Assembly: GCA_035688135.1 (NCBI GenBank)
Contig: DASSNG010000035.1
Coordinates: 1-19,970 of the forward strand
DNA: 19,970 bases
Origin: JAIFWC01 sp035688135
GTDB lineage: Bacteria > Patescibacteriota > Saccharimonadia > Saccharimonadales > UBA10212
Direction of reading: 5' to 3'
In this document: one piece after another, positions 12,814 through 19,354 of the stretch
Position numbering within the stretch: position 1 is the stretch's first letter
Layout of the letters: each line of letters opens with the position of its first letter
Notes under the pieces: model-generated
The model's database searches: none
What the model was told of the DNA's origin: nothing
Seen by the model: the letters and a program-made list of their open reading frames with translations, nothing else
Program-made: the position numbers and the translations under genes

Positions 12814-13986
12814 ATGAGACGGGTACCAGCGGTATTAGCAGCCTTGGCTCTGGCTGCGCTTGTGGCGGGCGCCGGCTATAAGCTGGCCCATAAGACTTCG
12901 GAAACCGCCGAGCCTGCCGCCCGGCAGACTGCGCCCGCAAAGATTAAAAGCAGTCCCGAACTGGCCGCCAGCTATCTGGTGGCGGGCGATGTCTTCTGGG
13001 GCAGGGGCGTGGACTTCTTTGCCCAGCAGACACCCCAGAAATACGACTGGCCGTTTTCGCGTTTGAACGAGTTCAACCCCCAGGGCTATGATGGCTGGCT
13101 GGCTAATATGGAGTGCCCGGTTTCGGATATCCAGGTCCCCATTTCACTGCAGACAAATTCGCTGATTTTCTCATGCTCGCCCAAATATCTGCCGGCCGCC
13201 AGCAAGTACTTTACGGCCTTCACGCTTGCCAATAACCATATGGGCAACGTGGGCGCCCAGGGCCTGGCTGACACCAGGTCAAACCTGGCCAAATACGGAA
13301 TCCAGTTCTTTGGCGACTACGACCTGGGGCAGACGGATAATCTGTGCGACGTTGTGGCGCTTAAGGCGAAAGTGAACGGCCGGGACGTCCAGCTGCCTAT
13401 CGCCATGTGCGGCTACCATTGGCTGTCGCGCATGCCTACCGATACCGAGCTGGCACAGATATCCAGGTACGCGCAGTATTTCCCGGTGTGGGTTTTCCCG
13501 CACGGAGGCACCGAATACGCTACTCATTCAAACGCCCAGCAGGACGCCCTTTACCGCAAGATGATTGATTTGGGTGCGGATGCGGTATTTGGCAGCCACC
13601 CGCACTATGTCCAGGAAACGGAGGCCTATCACGGCAAGTTGATAGTTTATGACTTTGGCGACATGATATTCGACCAGTGGTTCGATAGCGAAGTCACCAA
13701 GTCGCTAATCGTCAACGCCAAGGTTTCCGCGGCTGTCGATAGCAACCTTCAGAAATATCTGGATATGGCTTCCGGCTGCGCCAAATACAAGGATTCCTGC
13801 CTTCAGACGGCAAAAGAAGAGGGGCTGAAAAAGTACGCCCTGAAATATTCCTACGGTATCATCTCCGGCGAAAGGTCGACGGATAAGCTGAATGACCGGG
13901 TGACGCACCCGGGCAGCCAAGCTACTCAGGACTGGCTGTTAAAGCGGACTAATTGGGTATCCGTCTCAGCCGCCCTTAACCAGTAA
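12814..13986 (+). CDS. CapA-family (poly-gamma-glutamate synthesis type) metallophosphatase, membrane-anchored
   Basis: A 390-residue extracytoplasmic protein of the PGA_cap/CapA family, a calcineurin-like metallophosphatase fold linked to capsule or polyglutamate handling; the exact reaction is not established. An uncleaved or cleaved signal segment occupies about 4-24, then a short Ala/Pro linker. Metal-site motifs are visible in order: AGDVFWGRG (Asp59), ANMECPVS, LANNHMGN, FPHGGTEY and FGSHPHYVQ. Several cysteines occur (in ECPVS, FSCS, NLCD, MCGY and the GCAKYKDSC segment), which suits disulfides outside the cell. No capB, capC or pgs genes are adjacent, so polyglutamate synthesis is not supported; a different envelope role is likely. 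It is convergent with ychF across a shared hairpin. Confidence 0.88.
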   Translation: MRRVPAVLAALALAALVAGAGYKLAHKTSETAEPAARQTAPAKIKSSPELAASYLVAGDVFWGRGVDFFAQQTPQKYDWPFSRLNEFNPQGYDGWLANMECPVSDIQVPISLQTNSLIFSCSPKYLPAASKYFTAFTLANNHMGNVGAQGLADTRSNLAKYGIQFFGDYDLGQTDNLCDVVALKAKVNGRDVQLPIAMCGYHWLSRMPTDTELAQISRYAQYFPVWVFPHGGTEYATHSNAQQDALYRKMIDLGADAVFGSHPHYVQETEAYHGKLIVYDFGDMIFDQWFDSEVTKSLIVNAKVSAAVDSNLQKYLDMASGCAKYKDSCLQTAKEEGLKKYALKYSYGIISGERSTDKLNDRVTHPGSQATQDWLLKRTNWVSVSAALNQ

Positions 13987-14042
13987 CTTTACATTCCTCC
14001 GGAAGATAGCCCGAGATGCGGATTCATCCCGCACCCGGCGCG

Positions 14043-14069
14043 ATAAGAAACCCCGAAGGGGTGTCTTAT
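14043..14069. terminator. Bidirectional hairpin between capA-like gene and ychF
   Basis: ATAAGA plus ACCCC (14043-14054) pair with GGGGT plus TCTTAT (14058-14069), with a single A-G mismatch and a GAA loop. The A-rich left and T-rich right shoulders fit a two-way terminator for the convergent genes. Confidence 0.65.
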
Positions 14070-14072
14070 GTT

Positions 14073-15149
14073 CTATACGTTGAATTTGAACTCAACCACG
14101 TCGTCGGGCTGCATGACATAAGTCTTGCCCTCGGTGCGCAGTTTGCCGGCGGCCCGGGCCGCGGCTTCGCTGCCGGCGGCTATCAAGTCGTGGTAGTCCA
14201 CCACCTGGGCAGCTATGAAGCCGCGTTCAAAATCACTATGAATGACGCCGGCGGCCTGCGGCGCGGTTGCGCCTTTTGGAACCGTCCAGGCGCGCACTTC
14301 TTTTTCGCCGGCCGTCAGGTAGCTCTGCAGGCCAAGGGCATCATAGGCGGCATGAATCAGCTGGTTTAGGCCGGGTTCCTTCTGGCCGTAGCTTTCCAGA
14401 AGTTCCTGTCGATCCGTGCCGTCCAGGCCTCGTAGCTCGCTTTCCAGTTTGGCGCACAAAAAAACCGACGGGGCGGGGGCCACCAGGCCGGATAGTTCCT
14501 TTTTCAGCGCCTCGTCTCCCAGCTGGTCCTCGCTCAGGTTAAATACGAACAGAAAAGGCTTAGCGGACAAGAGCTGTAAGTCGCGTATGGCTTCCAGCTC
14601 CTCTTCATCAAGGAATGAGCCCGCAAGCTTTCCGTCTTCCAGCCCGGCTTTTACTTTCATGGTCAGTTCCAGCAGCGGTAGCAGTTTTGAATCGGCTTTT
14701 ACTTCTTTTTCGAGCCTGGGTATCCGGTTGTTCACGGTCTGAAGATCGGCCAGCACCAGCTCTGTATTTATGATGCCAATATCATGCCGCGGGTCGGCCG
14801 AGCCGGCCCGCTGGACATTATCATCCTTAAAAGCCCGCACTACCTGACATATGGCGTTAGTGGCCCGGATGTGCGACAGGAACTGGTTGCCCAGGCCTTC
14901 ACCCTGGCTGGCGCCTTCCACCAGGCCGGCTATATCCACGAAAGTAACTGTCGCCGGCACTATCTTTCCCGTCTTATAAATCGCAGCTAATTTCCCAAGC
15001 CGCTCATCCGGAATCGGCACGATGCCGGTGTTCGGTTCAATAGTGGCAAAAGGGTAATTAGCCGCTAGCGCGTCAGCGTCTGTCAGTGCGTTAAACAAGG
15101 TGGATTTGCCAACGTTCGGCAGTCCCACAATCCCTATACTCAATGCCAT
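14073..15149 (-). CDS. ychF: Redox-regulated ATPase YchF
   Basis: A 358-residue Obg-related P-loop protein (OLA1/YchF) that binds ATP rather than GTP and associates with ribosomes; in other bacteria it affects stress response. The G1 motif GLPNVGKS is at 9-16 and the G3 motif DIAGLVEGAS follows. The G4 position reads NLSE, in line with the NxxE that gives YchF its ATP preference. A coiled-coil arm (about 135-200) and the C-terminal TGS domain (about 275-358, ending VVEFKFNV) are complete. The length is normal. No ribosome site precedes the ATG; an extended TG-T-TAAACT ends six bases upstream, so a leaderless start is possible. It is divergent from the unknown 15247 gene. Confidence 0.96.
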   Translation of the reverse strand: MALSIGIVGLPNVGKSTLFNALTDADALAANYPFATIEPNTGIVPIPDERLGKLAAIYKTGKIVPATVTFVDIAGLVEGASQGEGLGNQFLSHIRATNAICQVVRAFKDDNVQRAGSADPRHDIGIINTELVLADLQTVNNRIPRLEKEVKADSKLLPLLELTMKVKAGLEDGKLAGSFLDEEELEAIRDLQLLSAKPFLFVFNLSEDQLGDEALKKELSGLVAPAPSVFLCAKLESELRGLDGTDRQELLESYGQKEPGLNQLIHAAYDALGLQSYLTAGEKEVRAWTVPKGATAPQAAGVIHSDFERGFIAAQVVDYHDLIAAGSEAAARAAGKLRTEGKTYVMQPDDVVEFKFNV

Positions 15150-15155
15150 ATGAGT

Positions 15156-15164
15156 AGTTTAACA
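15156..15164 (-). promoter_or_regulatory. Possible extended -10 of ychF
   Basis: On the minus strand TG-T-TAAACT ends six bases before the start codon. The hexamer matches four of six consensus bases and no good -35 is seen, so this is a weak call. Confidence 0.3.
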
Positions 15165-15209
15165 GAGGTGGTAAAATATCAGGAGAGCTATTCGGGACTA
15201 CTGTAAGCT

Positions 15210-15238
15210 TTGACATTAAGGCTTAAAAGTAGTAAAAT
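15210..15238 (+). promoter_or_regulatory. Strong promoter with leaderless spacing before the 15247 gene
   Basis: TTGACA (15210-15215), exactly 17 bases, then TAAAAT (15233-15238), ending eight bases before ATG 15247. No Shine-Dalgarno is present. This is the clearest leaderless promoter in the window. Confidence 0.75.
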
Positions 15239-15246
15239 ATACATTT

Positions 15247-16878
15247 ATGGCAGTACTCCACAGCGTACCAACCGGTGAATTAGGACAACCAGGCCCCAGG
15301 CCTTATGAGCCTTTGGCGCCGGTTTTAGTGTCGGCCAATGCCCAAGAGATATTCGCCATCTGTCCGGAGGCAGAAGAACTGCATAGGCTGCCTGTGGATT
15401 TGTTCGATGCTCCGATTCTGACCGACGAAGCCTTAAAGAGCAACGGCGTCAGCCGTGAAGAACGCCGCAGCCGTGCGCTGGACCCACGTTATCACAGCGC
15501 CGCGAAAAGAGCCGTTTTATCCGCCGCTCACTTGATGTCCGCCGTACCCGACCCATCAGCTAGGCAAGAAGCCTTTTGGTTCCTGGTACAGGAATGGGAG
15601 CAGGACAGGCAGGTGCGGGTAGAGGACCAGACTTATTTACGCGTAGCCTTAAACAGCATCGACATCAACGAAGGTGTCGCGTACGTCAGGGCTATAAATG
15701 AGCACAGCCGGCCGGTGCAGCAGCGCATACTTGAACAGATAAGCGACAGCACGGCTAACCAGTACGGGTTGCTTAAACTGATTGCTTCCGTGCAGTCGAA
15801 GGAGACCATAGAAGATTTGGATAACGGAATCCTTGCGCGCGACAAGCAGGCCCAGCGCTGGCTGACGCTTTTGGCCCTTGTCAGAGCCGACCGGCAGCAT
15901 ACTCCGGTAGCGGAACTTTTATGCAAAAAACTGATTGACGGCGAGTTCGACCATTATATAGCCCGCGACATGCTGGATTATGCGGCCTCTTATGACTTCC
16001 CGGGCCAGCCGCCCGAACCAATAGCCGCCCTAAAGAACATGATTACGCTTGTGGAGCATTCAGCCGGCGTGCCGGCTGACGGCCAGATGCTGGCGCGCAT
16101 GGCGGAAACATTCAGTATGGGCCTGTGGTCCAAAGACCGGCAGTCGGCTCTGTACAAACAGCGCAAAATCCTTCAAGACACCCTTGATTATCTGACCGCC
16201 ACCGTTGTTACTGAATTCGTCTCCGGAGTCGTTACAGTAGAAGGCCGCGACTATAAGGCTCATATGTATAAAAGCTTTGACGAACTTGCCGATATAGAAA
16301 CGGATTCATTTATCCACCATGCCATACAGGTCGTGGGCGAAACCGCTGTCAGTCACCTTAAGCGCCGCCACCAGCCGCGGGCAGAAGAGGCCCAAGCACC
16401 TGAGGAGCCCGAAGAAGAGGTTACGGCCGAAAGGGAGCCCATCCCTCTGATGTGCGTCGACAACCAGGGCAATTTGCACGATGCCGAATCCCCGGAGTTC
16501 ATAGATATGGTGCAGTCTTATTTAGATAAGTACAAAAACACGCCGCACTTAAAAGAAGATATAGATAAGATATTGGGTTACCTGTCGCGCCTGAATTTTG
16601 GGAACGGTGCAATTAGCGGGCTTATCCGCGTAACCGAAGGCTACGCCCCGGTATCTCTTAATGGCAACGGGCTGAAACCCTTGCCGGTTTGGGAATTCAA
16701 GCCCAAAGAAGCCCAGGGCCTGAGCCTGAAAAGCAATGCCGGAATCAGGACAAGAATATATTTAAGCGTCCTGCCTGGAGCCCAAGCTTTGGCTATCCGC
16801 AACATCGGCCGGCGTACAGACAGTAACGCCAGGGCGTTAAACAAGCATTCCGGCCGCCGCGGCCGGCGCCGCCGTTAA
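15247..16878 (+). CDS. Large protein of unknown function, basic C-terminal tail
   Basis: I do not recognise this 543-residue protein. It is soluble, with no signal or membrane segment. Residues about 80-340 look like a long run of alpha helices, possibly a helical-repeat scaffold. An acidic Glu/Pro-rich linker lies near 378-398. The stretch at about 400-455 is again helical. Residues about 472-530 (LPVWEFKPKE, RTRIYLSVLPG, ALAIRNIGRR) loosely recall the RelE/HigB-type fold, where a W-E-x-R strand is followed by R-I-x-Y and a hydrophobic strand, but this is only a visual resemblance. The tail ends in an Arg-rich cluster. It has its own strong promoter, is divergent from ychF and stands alone in its transcription unit. 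Confidence 0.85.
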   Translation: MAVLHSVPTGELGQPGPRPYEPLAPVLVSANAQEIFAICPEAEELHRLPVDLFDAPILTDEALKSNGVSREERRSRALDPRYHSAAKRAVLSAAHLMSAVPDPSARQEAFWFLVQEWEQDRQVRVEDQTYLRVALNSIDINEGVAYVRAINEHSRPVQQRILEQISDSTANQYGLLKLIASVQSKETIEDLDNGILARDKQAQRWLTLLALVRADRQHTPVAELLCKKLIDGEFDHYIARDMLDYAASYDFPGQPPEPIAALKNMITLVEHSAGVPADGQMLARMAETFSMGLWSKDRQSALYKQRKILQDTLDYLTATVVTEFVSGVVTVEGRDYKAHMYKSFDELADIETDSFIHHAIQVVGETAVSHLKRRHQPRAEEAQAPEEPEEEVTAEREPIPLMCVDNQGNLHDAESPEFIDMVQSYLDKYKNTPHLKEDIDKILGYLSRLNFGNGAISGLIRVTEGYAPVSLNGNGLKPLPVWEFKPKEAQGLSLKSNAGIRTRIYLSVLPGAQALAIRNIGRRTDSNARALNKHSGRRGRRRR

Positions 16879-16899
16879 ATAGCCCCGTGTGAGCTATTT
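16877..16899 (+). terminator. Weak hairpin after the 15247 gene
   Basis: AAATAGC (16877-16883) and GCTATTT (16893-16899) pair perfectly around nine bases, with the left arm overlapping the end of the stop codon. The stem is AT-rich and the right arm supplies TTT, so termination is plausible but weak. Confidence 0.4.
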
Positions 16900-16925
16900 C
16901 ATATATCCGTTCATAAAAAAACTAA

Positions 16926-16931
16926 TATAAT
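16926..16931 (+). promoter_or_regulatory. -10 box before the small membrane protein/YihY pair
   Basis: A perfect TATAAT, without a clear -35, lies 24 bases before ATG 16956. Together with the AGGAGG site between them it suggests a normal leadered transcript for this two-gene unit. Confidence 0.45.
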
Positions 16932-16955
16932 CAGAGCAGTAATTCAGGAGGGGTT

Positions 16956-17201
16956 ATGCCAGGACTTCAGGAAGCGTTTTATATAGTAGCTATCGTTTTC
17001 ATGGGCGTCATATTCGTGATGTTAATCGCGCTGGTGACGGCAGTTTTCGTAATCCGGAGCAAAGTCAACAAAATCCAGCAGGCCATAGAAAGCAAAATAA
17101 ACACCGTTACCAACATCGCCGAAAAGGGCGGTGAAATCGCGGCCTTGGCCACCGGCGGCATCGTTCGCAAGGCCAAAAAAGCCATCGGCAAAAAGCGGTA
17201 A
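16956..17201 (+). CDS. Small single-pass membrane protein
   Basis: An 81-residue protein with one membrane helix (about 9-33), then a helical, possibly coiled-coil segment with amphipathic spacing (36-60) and a Lys-rich tail. The shape is like YtxH-type or DUF948-type small envelope proteins, but I cannot assign a family. A strong AGGAGG ribosome site precedes the ATG. Its TAA overlaps the ATG of the next gene (TAATG at 17199-17203), so it is translationally coupled to the YihY-family protein and may be its partner. Confidence 0.8.
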   Translation: MPGLQEAFYIVAIVFMGVIFVMLIALVTAVFVIRSKVNKIQQAIESKINTVTNIAEKGGEIAALATGGIVRKAKKAIGKKR

Positions 17202-18118
17202 TGTTCGATTTTATCAAGCGCGTCTTTTCCGAATTCGGCCATGACAAGGCCGGGCAAATGAGCGCCGCCTTCGCTTACGCGGCGGTTTTTTCTATCGGTC
17301 CGCTGCTGCTGGTTTTAGTCAGCATCGTCGGGTTCATTTATGGCCAGCAGGCCGCTTCGGGCCAATTGTTTGACCGGCTTTCCGGAACGGTTGGGCCCGA
17401 TACCGCCAGGTCGCTGCAGCACCTGGTGGCGCACACCAGCCATACCGGCAGCGGCGTGGTGGCGCTGGTATTCGGGATAATAGGCCTTCTTTTAGGGGCG
17501 GGCGGCTTAACAACCCAGCTTCAGAATTCTTTCGATACAGTGCTGCGGGCGGTTCCCGATCCAAAGGCCGGCATAAAATTCACCGTCTACACTAAATTTA
17601 AGAATATCTTCATGGTAATGCTGGCGTCAGTGGTCGCTGTGGCATCGGTGGTGGCATCGGCCCTGATTGCCGGGCTGGGCAAAGGCGTGTGGCTGGAAGT
17701 AATAAACGCGGCCGCGTCCTGGGCCGTCTTTATAATCATCCTTTATCTTCTGTACCGGGTACTGCCGGACGTTTCGGCGCCGCGCCCGCTGGCGTTAAAA
17801 ACCGCCGCCGCGGTCAGCCTGCTGTTTTTGATTGGAAAAATAATCCTAGGGTGGGTTATCGGCCGCAACGGCACGGCCGGTGCCTACGGCGCCGCCGCGT
17901 CCCTGGTGGTCCTGCTGCTGTGGTTTTATTACACGGCCCAGATTCTGGTTCTTGGCGCCGAGGGCATGAAAGTATACGCCGAAAACCACGGGCTTTACCT
18001 GCCGCCCAAACGCTACGCCGTCAAATTAAAAGAGTTAGACGTGTACCAAAAACACGATTTACGCGGCCGGCTGCTGGCTGCCTTCGCCCGCGGCTACAAG
18101 AACAAATCGCGCCAGTGA
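17201..18118 (+). CDS. YihY/BrkB-family inner-membrane protein
   Basis: A 305-residue polytopic membrane protein of the YihY/virulence factor BrkB family (once wrongly called RNase BN). About six membrane helices are visible, with the family features near the start (SAAFAYAAVFSIGPLLL) and towards the end (GAYGAAASLVVLLLWFYYTAQILVLGAE). The biochemical role of the family is not settled; transport or envelope integrity has been suggested. The soluble C-terminal end is basic. It begins inside the stop of the small membrane protein upstream and is followed by an intrinsic terminator. The last 60 bases overlap the open frame of a convergent gene. Confidence 0.93.
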   Translation: MFDFIKRVFSEFGHDKAGQMSAAFAYAAVFSIGPLLLVLVSIVGFIYGQQAASGQLFDRLSGTVGPDTARSLQHLVAHTSHTGSGVVALVFGIIGLLLGAGGLTTQLQNSFDTVLRAVPDPKAGIKFTVYTKFKNIFMVMLASVVAVASVVASALIAGLGKGVWLEVINAAASWAVFIIILYLLYRVLPDVSAPRPLALKTAAAVSLLFLIGKIILGWVIGRNGTAGAYGAAASLVVLLLWFYYTAQILVLGAEGMKVYAENHGLYLPPKRYAVKLKELDVYQKHDLRGRLLAAFARGYKNKSRQ

Positions 18119-18508
18119 TTTAGGGTAAGCCGCCCGTACGGCCATACGGGGGTTTTTTGAGCCTGCGCCTTCTGCCACAATCGGTATGCAAATCAAAGAT
18201 ATGCCGGCGGCCATCATGCTTATACCAACGGCCAAGGCCCGGAAAGTCGATGCCTGCAAAAGATCACTGGGCGGGCTTACGTTTACGGCGCTGGCCGGCT
18301 GCGGGGTAGTGGTCAAATCCATGGTCCTGGTTGGCGTAAGAATGGGGTCCAGCTCTACATCCATGGGCTGCATCTGCTCAAGCGGCGTATCCGTAAAAGC
18401 CGGCTTAGCGCTGGCTGATTCGGCATGGCAGGGGGTAGGTAAAGTGAATAAGGCCGCCAGAAAAACGACAGCAGTAATCACCACCCGGGCAAATGCACGG
18501 TTATACAC
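18059..18508 (-). CDS. Small exported or membrane-anchored protein of unknown function
   Basis: A 149-residue protein that I do not recognise. A good signal peptide (about 1-29, basic start, long hydrophobic core, then PCHAES) is followed by a Pro/Thr-rich stretch and one hydrophobic segment (about 91-112). The start is GTG 18508; a TTGACG-N17-TATAAT promoter lies upstream. The C-terminal 37 or so residues are encoded across the YihY terminator and 60 bases of the YihY gene itself, an unusual convergent overlap, so the true end could have been altered by a frameshift. The signal and membrane segments make the first 110 residues credible. Confidence 0.6.
   Translation of the reverse strand: MYNRAFARVVITAVVFLAALFTLPTPCHAESASAKPAFTDTPLEQMQPMDVELDPILTPTRTMDLTTTPQPASAVNVSPPSDLLQASTFRALAVGISMMAAGISLICIPIVAEGAGSKNPRMAVRAAYPKSLARFVLVAAGEGSQQPAA
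18133..18158 (+). terminator. Intrinsic terminator after the YihY-family gene
   Basis: CCCGTA (18133-18138) and TACGGG (18145-18150) form a six-base-pair stem with a six-base loop, followed by GG and a run of six T (18153-18158). This is the only classical T-tract terminator clearly seen in the window. Confidence 0.75.
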
Positions 18509-18525
18509 CTCAATAAAACCTAACT

Positions 18526-18560
18526 GGGTATATTATACCCTTAAAAACTCCTTACGTCAA
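18526..18560 (-). promoter_or_regulatory. Promoter of the 18508 gene with perfect palindrome over the -10
   Basis: On the minus strand TTGACG (18555-18560), 17 bases, then TATAAT (18532-18537). The -10 sits inside a perfect 15-base palindrome, GGGTATA-T-TATACCC (18526-18540), which looks like a repressor operator. Confidence 0.65.
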
Positions 18561-18579
18561 TCAGTGAAAGGTGTATATA

Positions 18580-18608
18580 TTGATTTTTATCCAAAAATAT
18601 GGTAGTAT
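18580..18608 (+). promoter_or_regulatory. Promoter of the 18616 gene, leaderless spacing
   Basis: TTGATT (18580-18585), 17 bases, then TAGTAT (18603-18608), ending seven bases before GTG 18616. No ribosome site is present. Confidence 0.55.
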
Positions 18609-18615
18609 GTAGCAA

Positions 18616-19305
18616 GTGTCACCAGAAACAAAAAGACCAAATAAATTACCGCAGCTCCACTTCCGGCCCGAAGGATATGTTTCTTCCGGCGATATGGAGT
18701 ACCTAGACCAGCTGCTGGCATTTCTCGAGCAGAATGGATTAGACCAGGCAAACCTGGTTTTTAGCGGTTTTGATGGCAAGTCAGTAGCCGCCGGTGAGCC
18801 GCCGGCGCGCCATAACGCTATTTATGTTATGAACGAGGCCGGCTGGCGGCACGCCGTAAATAGCCGCGGCGACATAGCCAACCCCGCCGAATACGCGGAA
18901 AGATATTACGAATCAGGAAAACCATGCCTGGGCGTATATGACAAAAACCAGCTTACCGCCGTATACGACCACAATGTTCCAGAGCATCCGGAAAACAGAG
19001 AAGAAGTCCCGGCGGATACCGGCGCCATAAAACTTGGCGGAGAAGCGGTCATAGACGACGAGCCGGAATCCGGCCCGCAGCATTTCGACCTGGTTCCCGT
19101 AGATGAATACCATACCGAAAGAGAAGAATTTATAAACATAGTTCCCGGCGAACCTTTGGCCGGTGTTCCGGCAGACGAGCCGGTCGAAATCGCTGTCATT
19201 CACAATACCTACACGCAGAATCCAGATGCATCACCAACCGACGCCCTGGTAGCCCTGATATTTATAGAAGACGCCGAGCACGACGATTCCGAATTTGAGT
19301 TTTAA
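18616..19305 (+). CDS. Acidic soluble protein of unknown function
   Basis: A 229-residue protein that I do not recognise. It is strongly acidic, above all after residue 115, with no signal, membrane helix or cysteine pair. The first 115 residues look like a compact alpha/beta domain (GDMEYLDQLLAFLEQNGLD, then NAIYVMNEAGWRHAV and PCLGVYDKNQLTAVYD). The remainder is Pro/Glu/Asp-rich with short hydrophobic strands and ends in DDSEFEF. The start is GTG 18616, immediately after a promoter with leaderless spacing. It is divergent from the exported protein at 18059-18508 and shares a 107-base control region with it. Confidence 0.75.
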   Translation: MSPETKRPNKLPQLHFRPEGYVSSGDMEYLDQLLAFLEQNGLDQANLVFSGFDGKSVAAGEPPARHNAIYVMNEAGWRHAVNSRGDIANPAEYAERYYESGKPCLGVYDKNQLTAVYDHNVPEHPENREEVPADTGAIKLGGEAVIDDEPESGPQHFDLVPVDEYHTEREEFINIVPGEPLAGVPADEPVEIAVIHNTYTQNPDASPTDALVALIFIEDAEHDDSEFEF

Positions 19306-19327
19306 TACTAATCACCGCCCGCGCCCC

Positions 19328-19354
19328 CGGTTTGTAGATTTAAAAGACAAACCG
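19328..19354. terminator. Hairpin between convergent genes
   Basis: CGGTTTGT (19328-19335) and ACAAACCG (19347-19354) pair perfectly around 11 bases. The hairpin covers the stop codon of the minus-strand surface protein gene and follows the 18616 gene, so it may end both transcripts. There is no long T-tract. Confidence 0.45.

Noticed and set aside
12814..13986. Polyglutamate capsule locus suggested by the CapA-family gene
   Set aside because: No capB, capC or related synthesis genes are adjacent; CapA-like metallophosphatases often occur alone.
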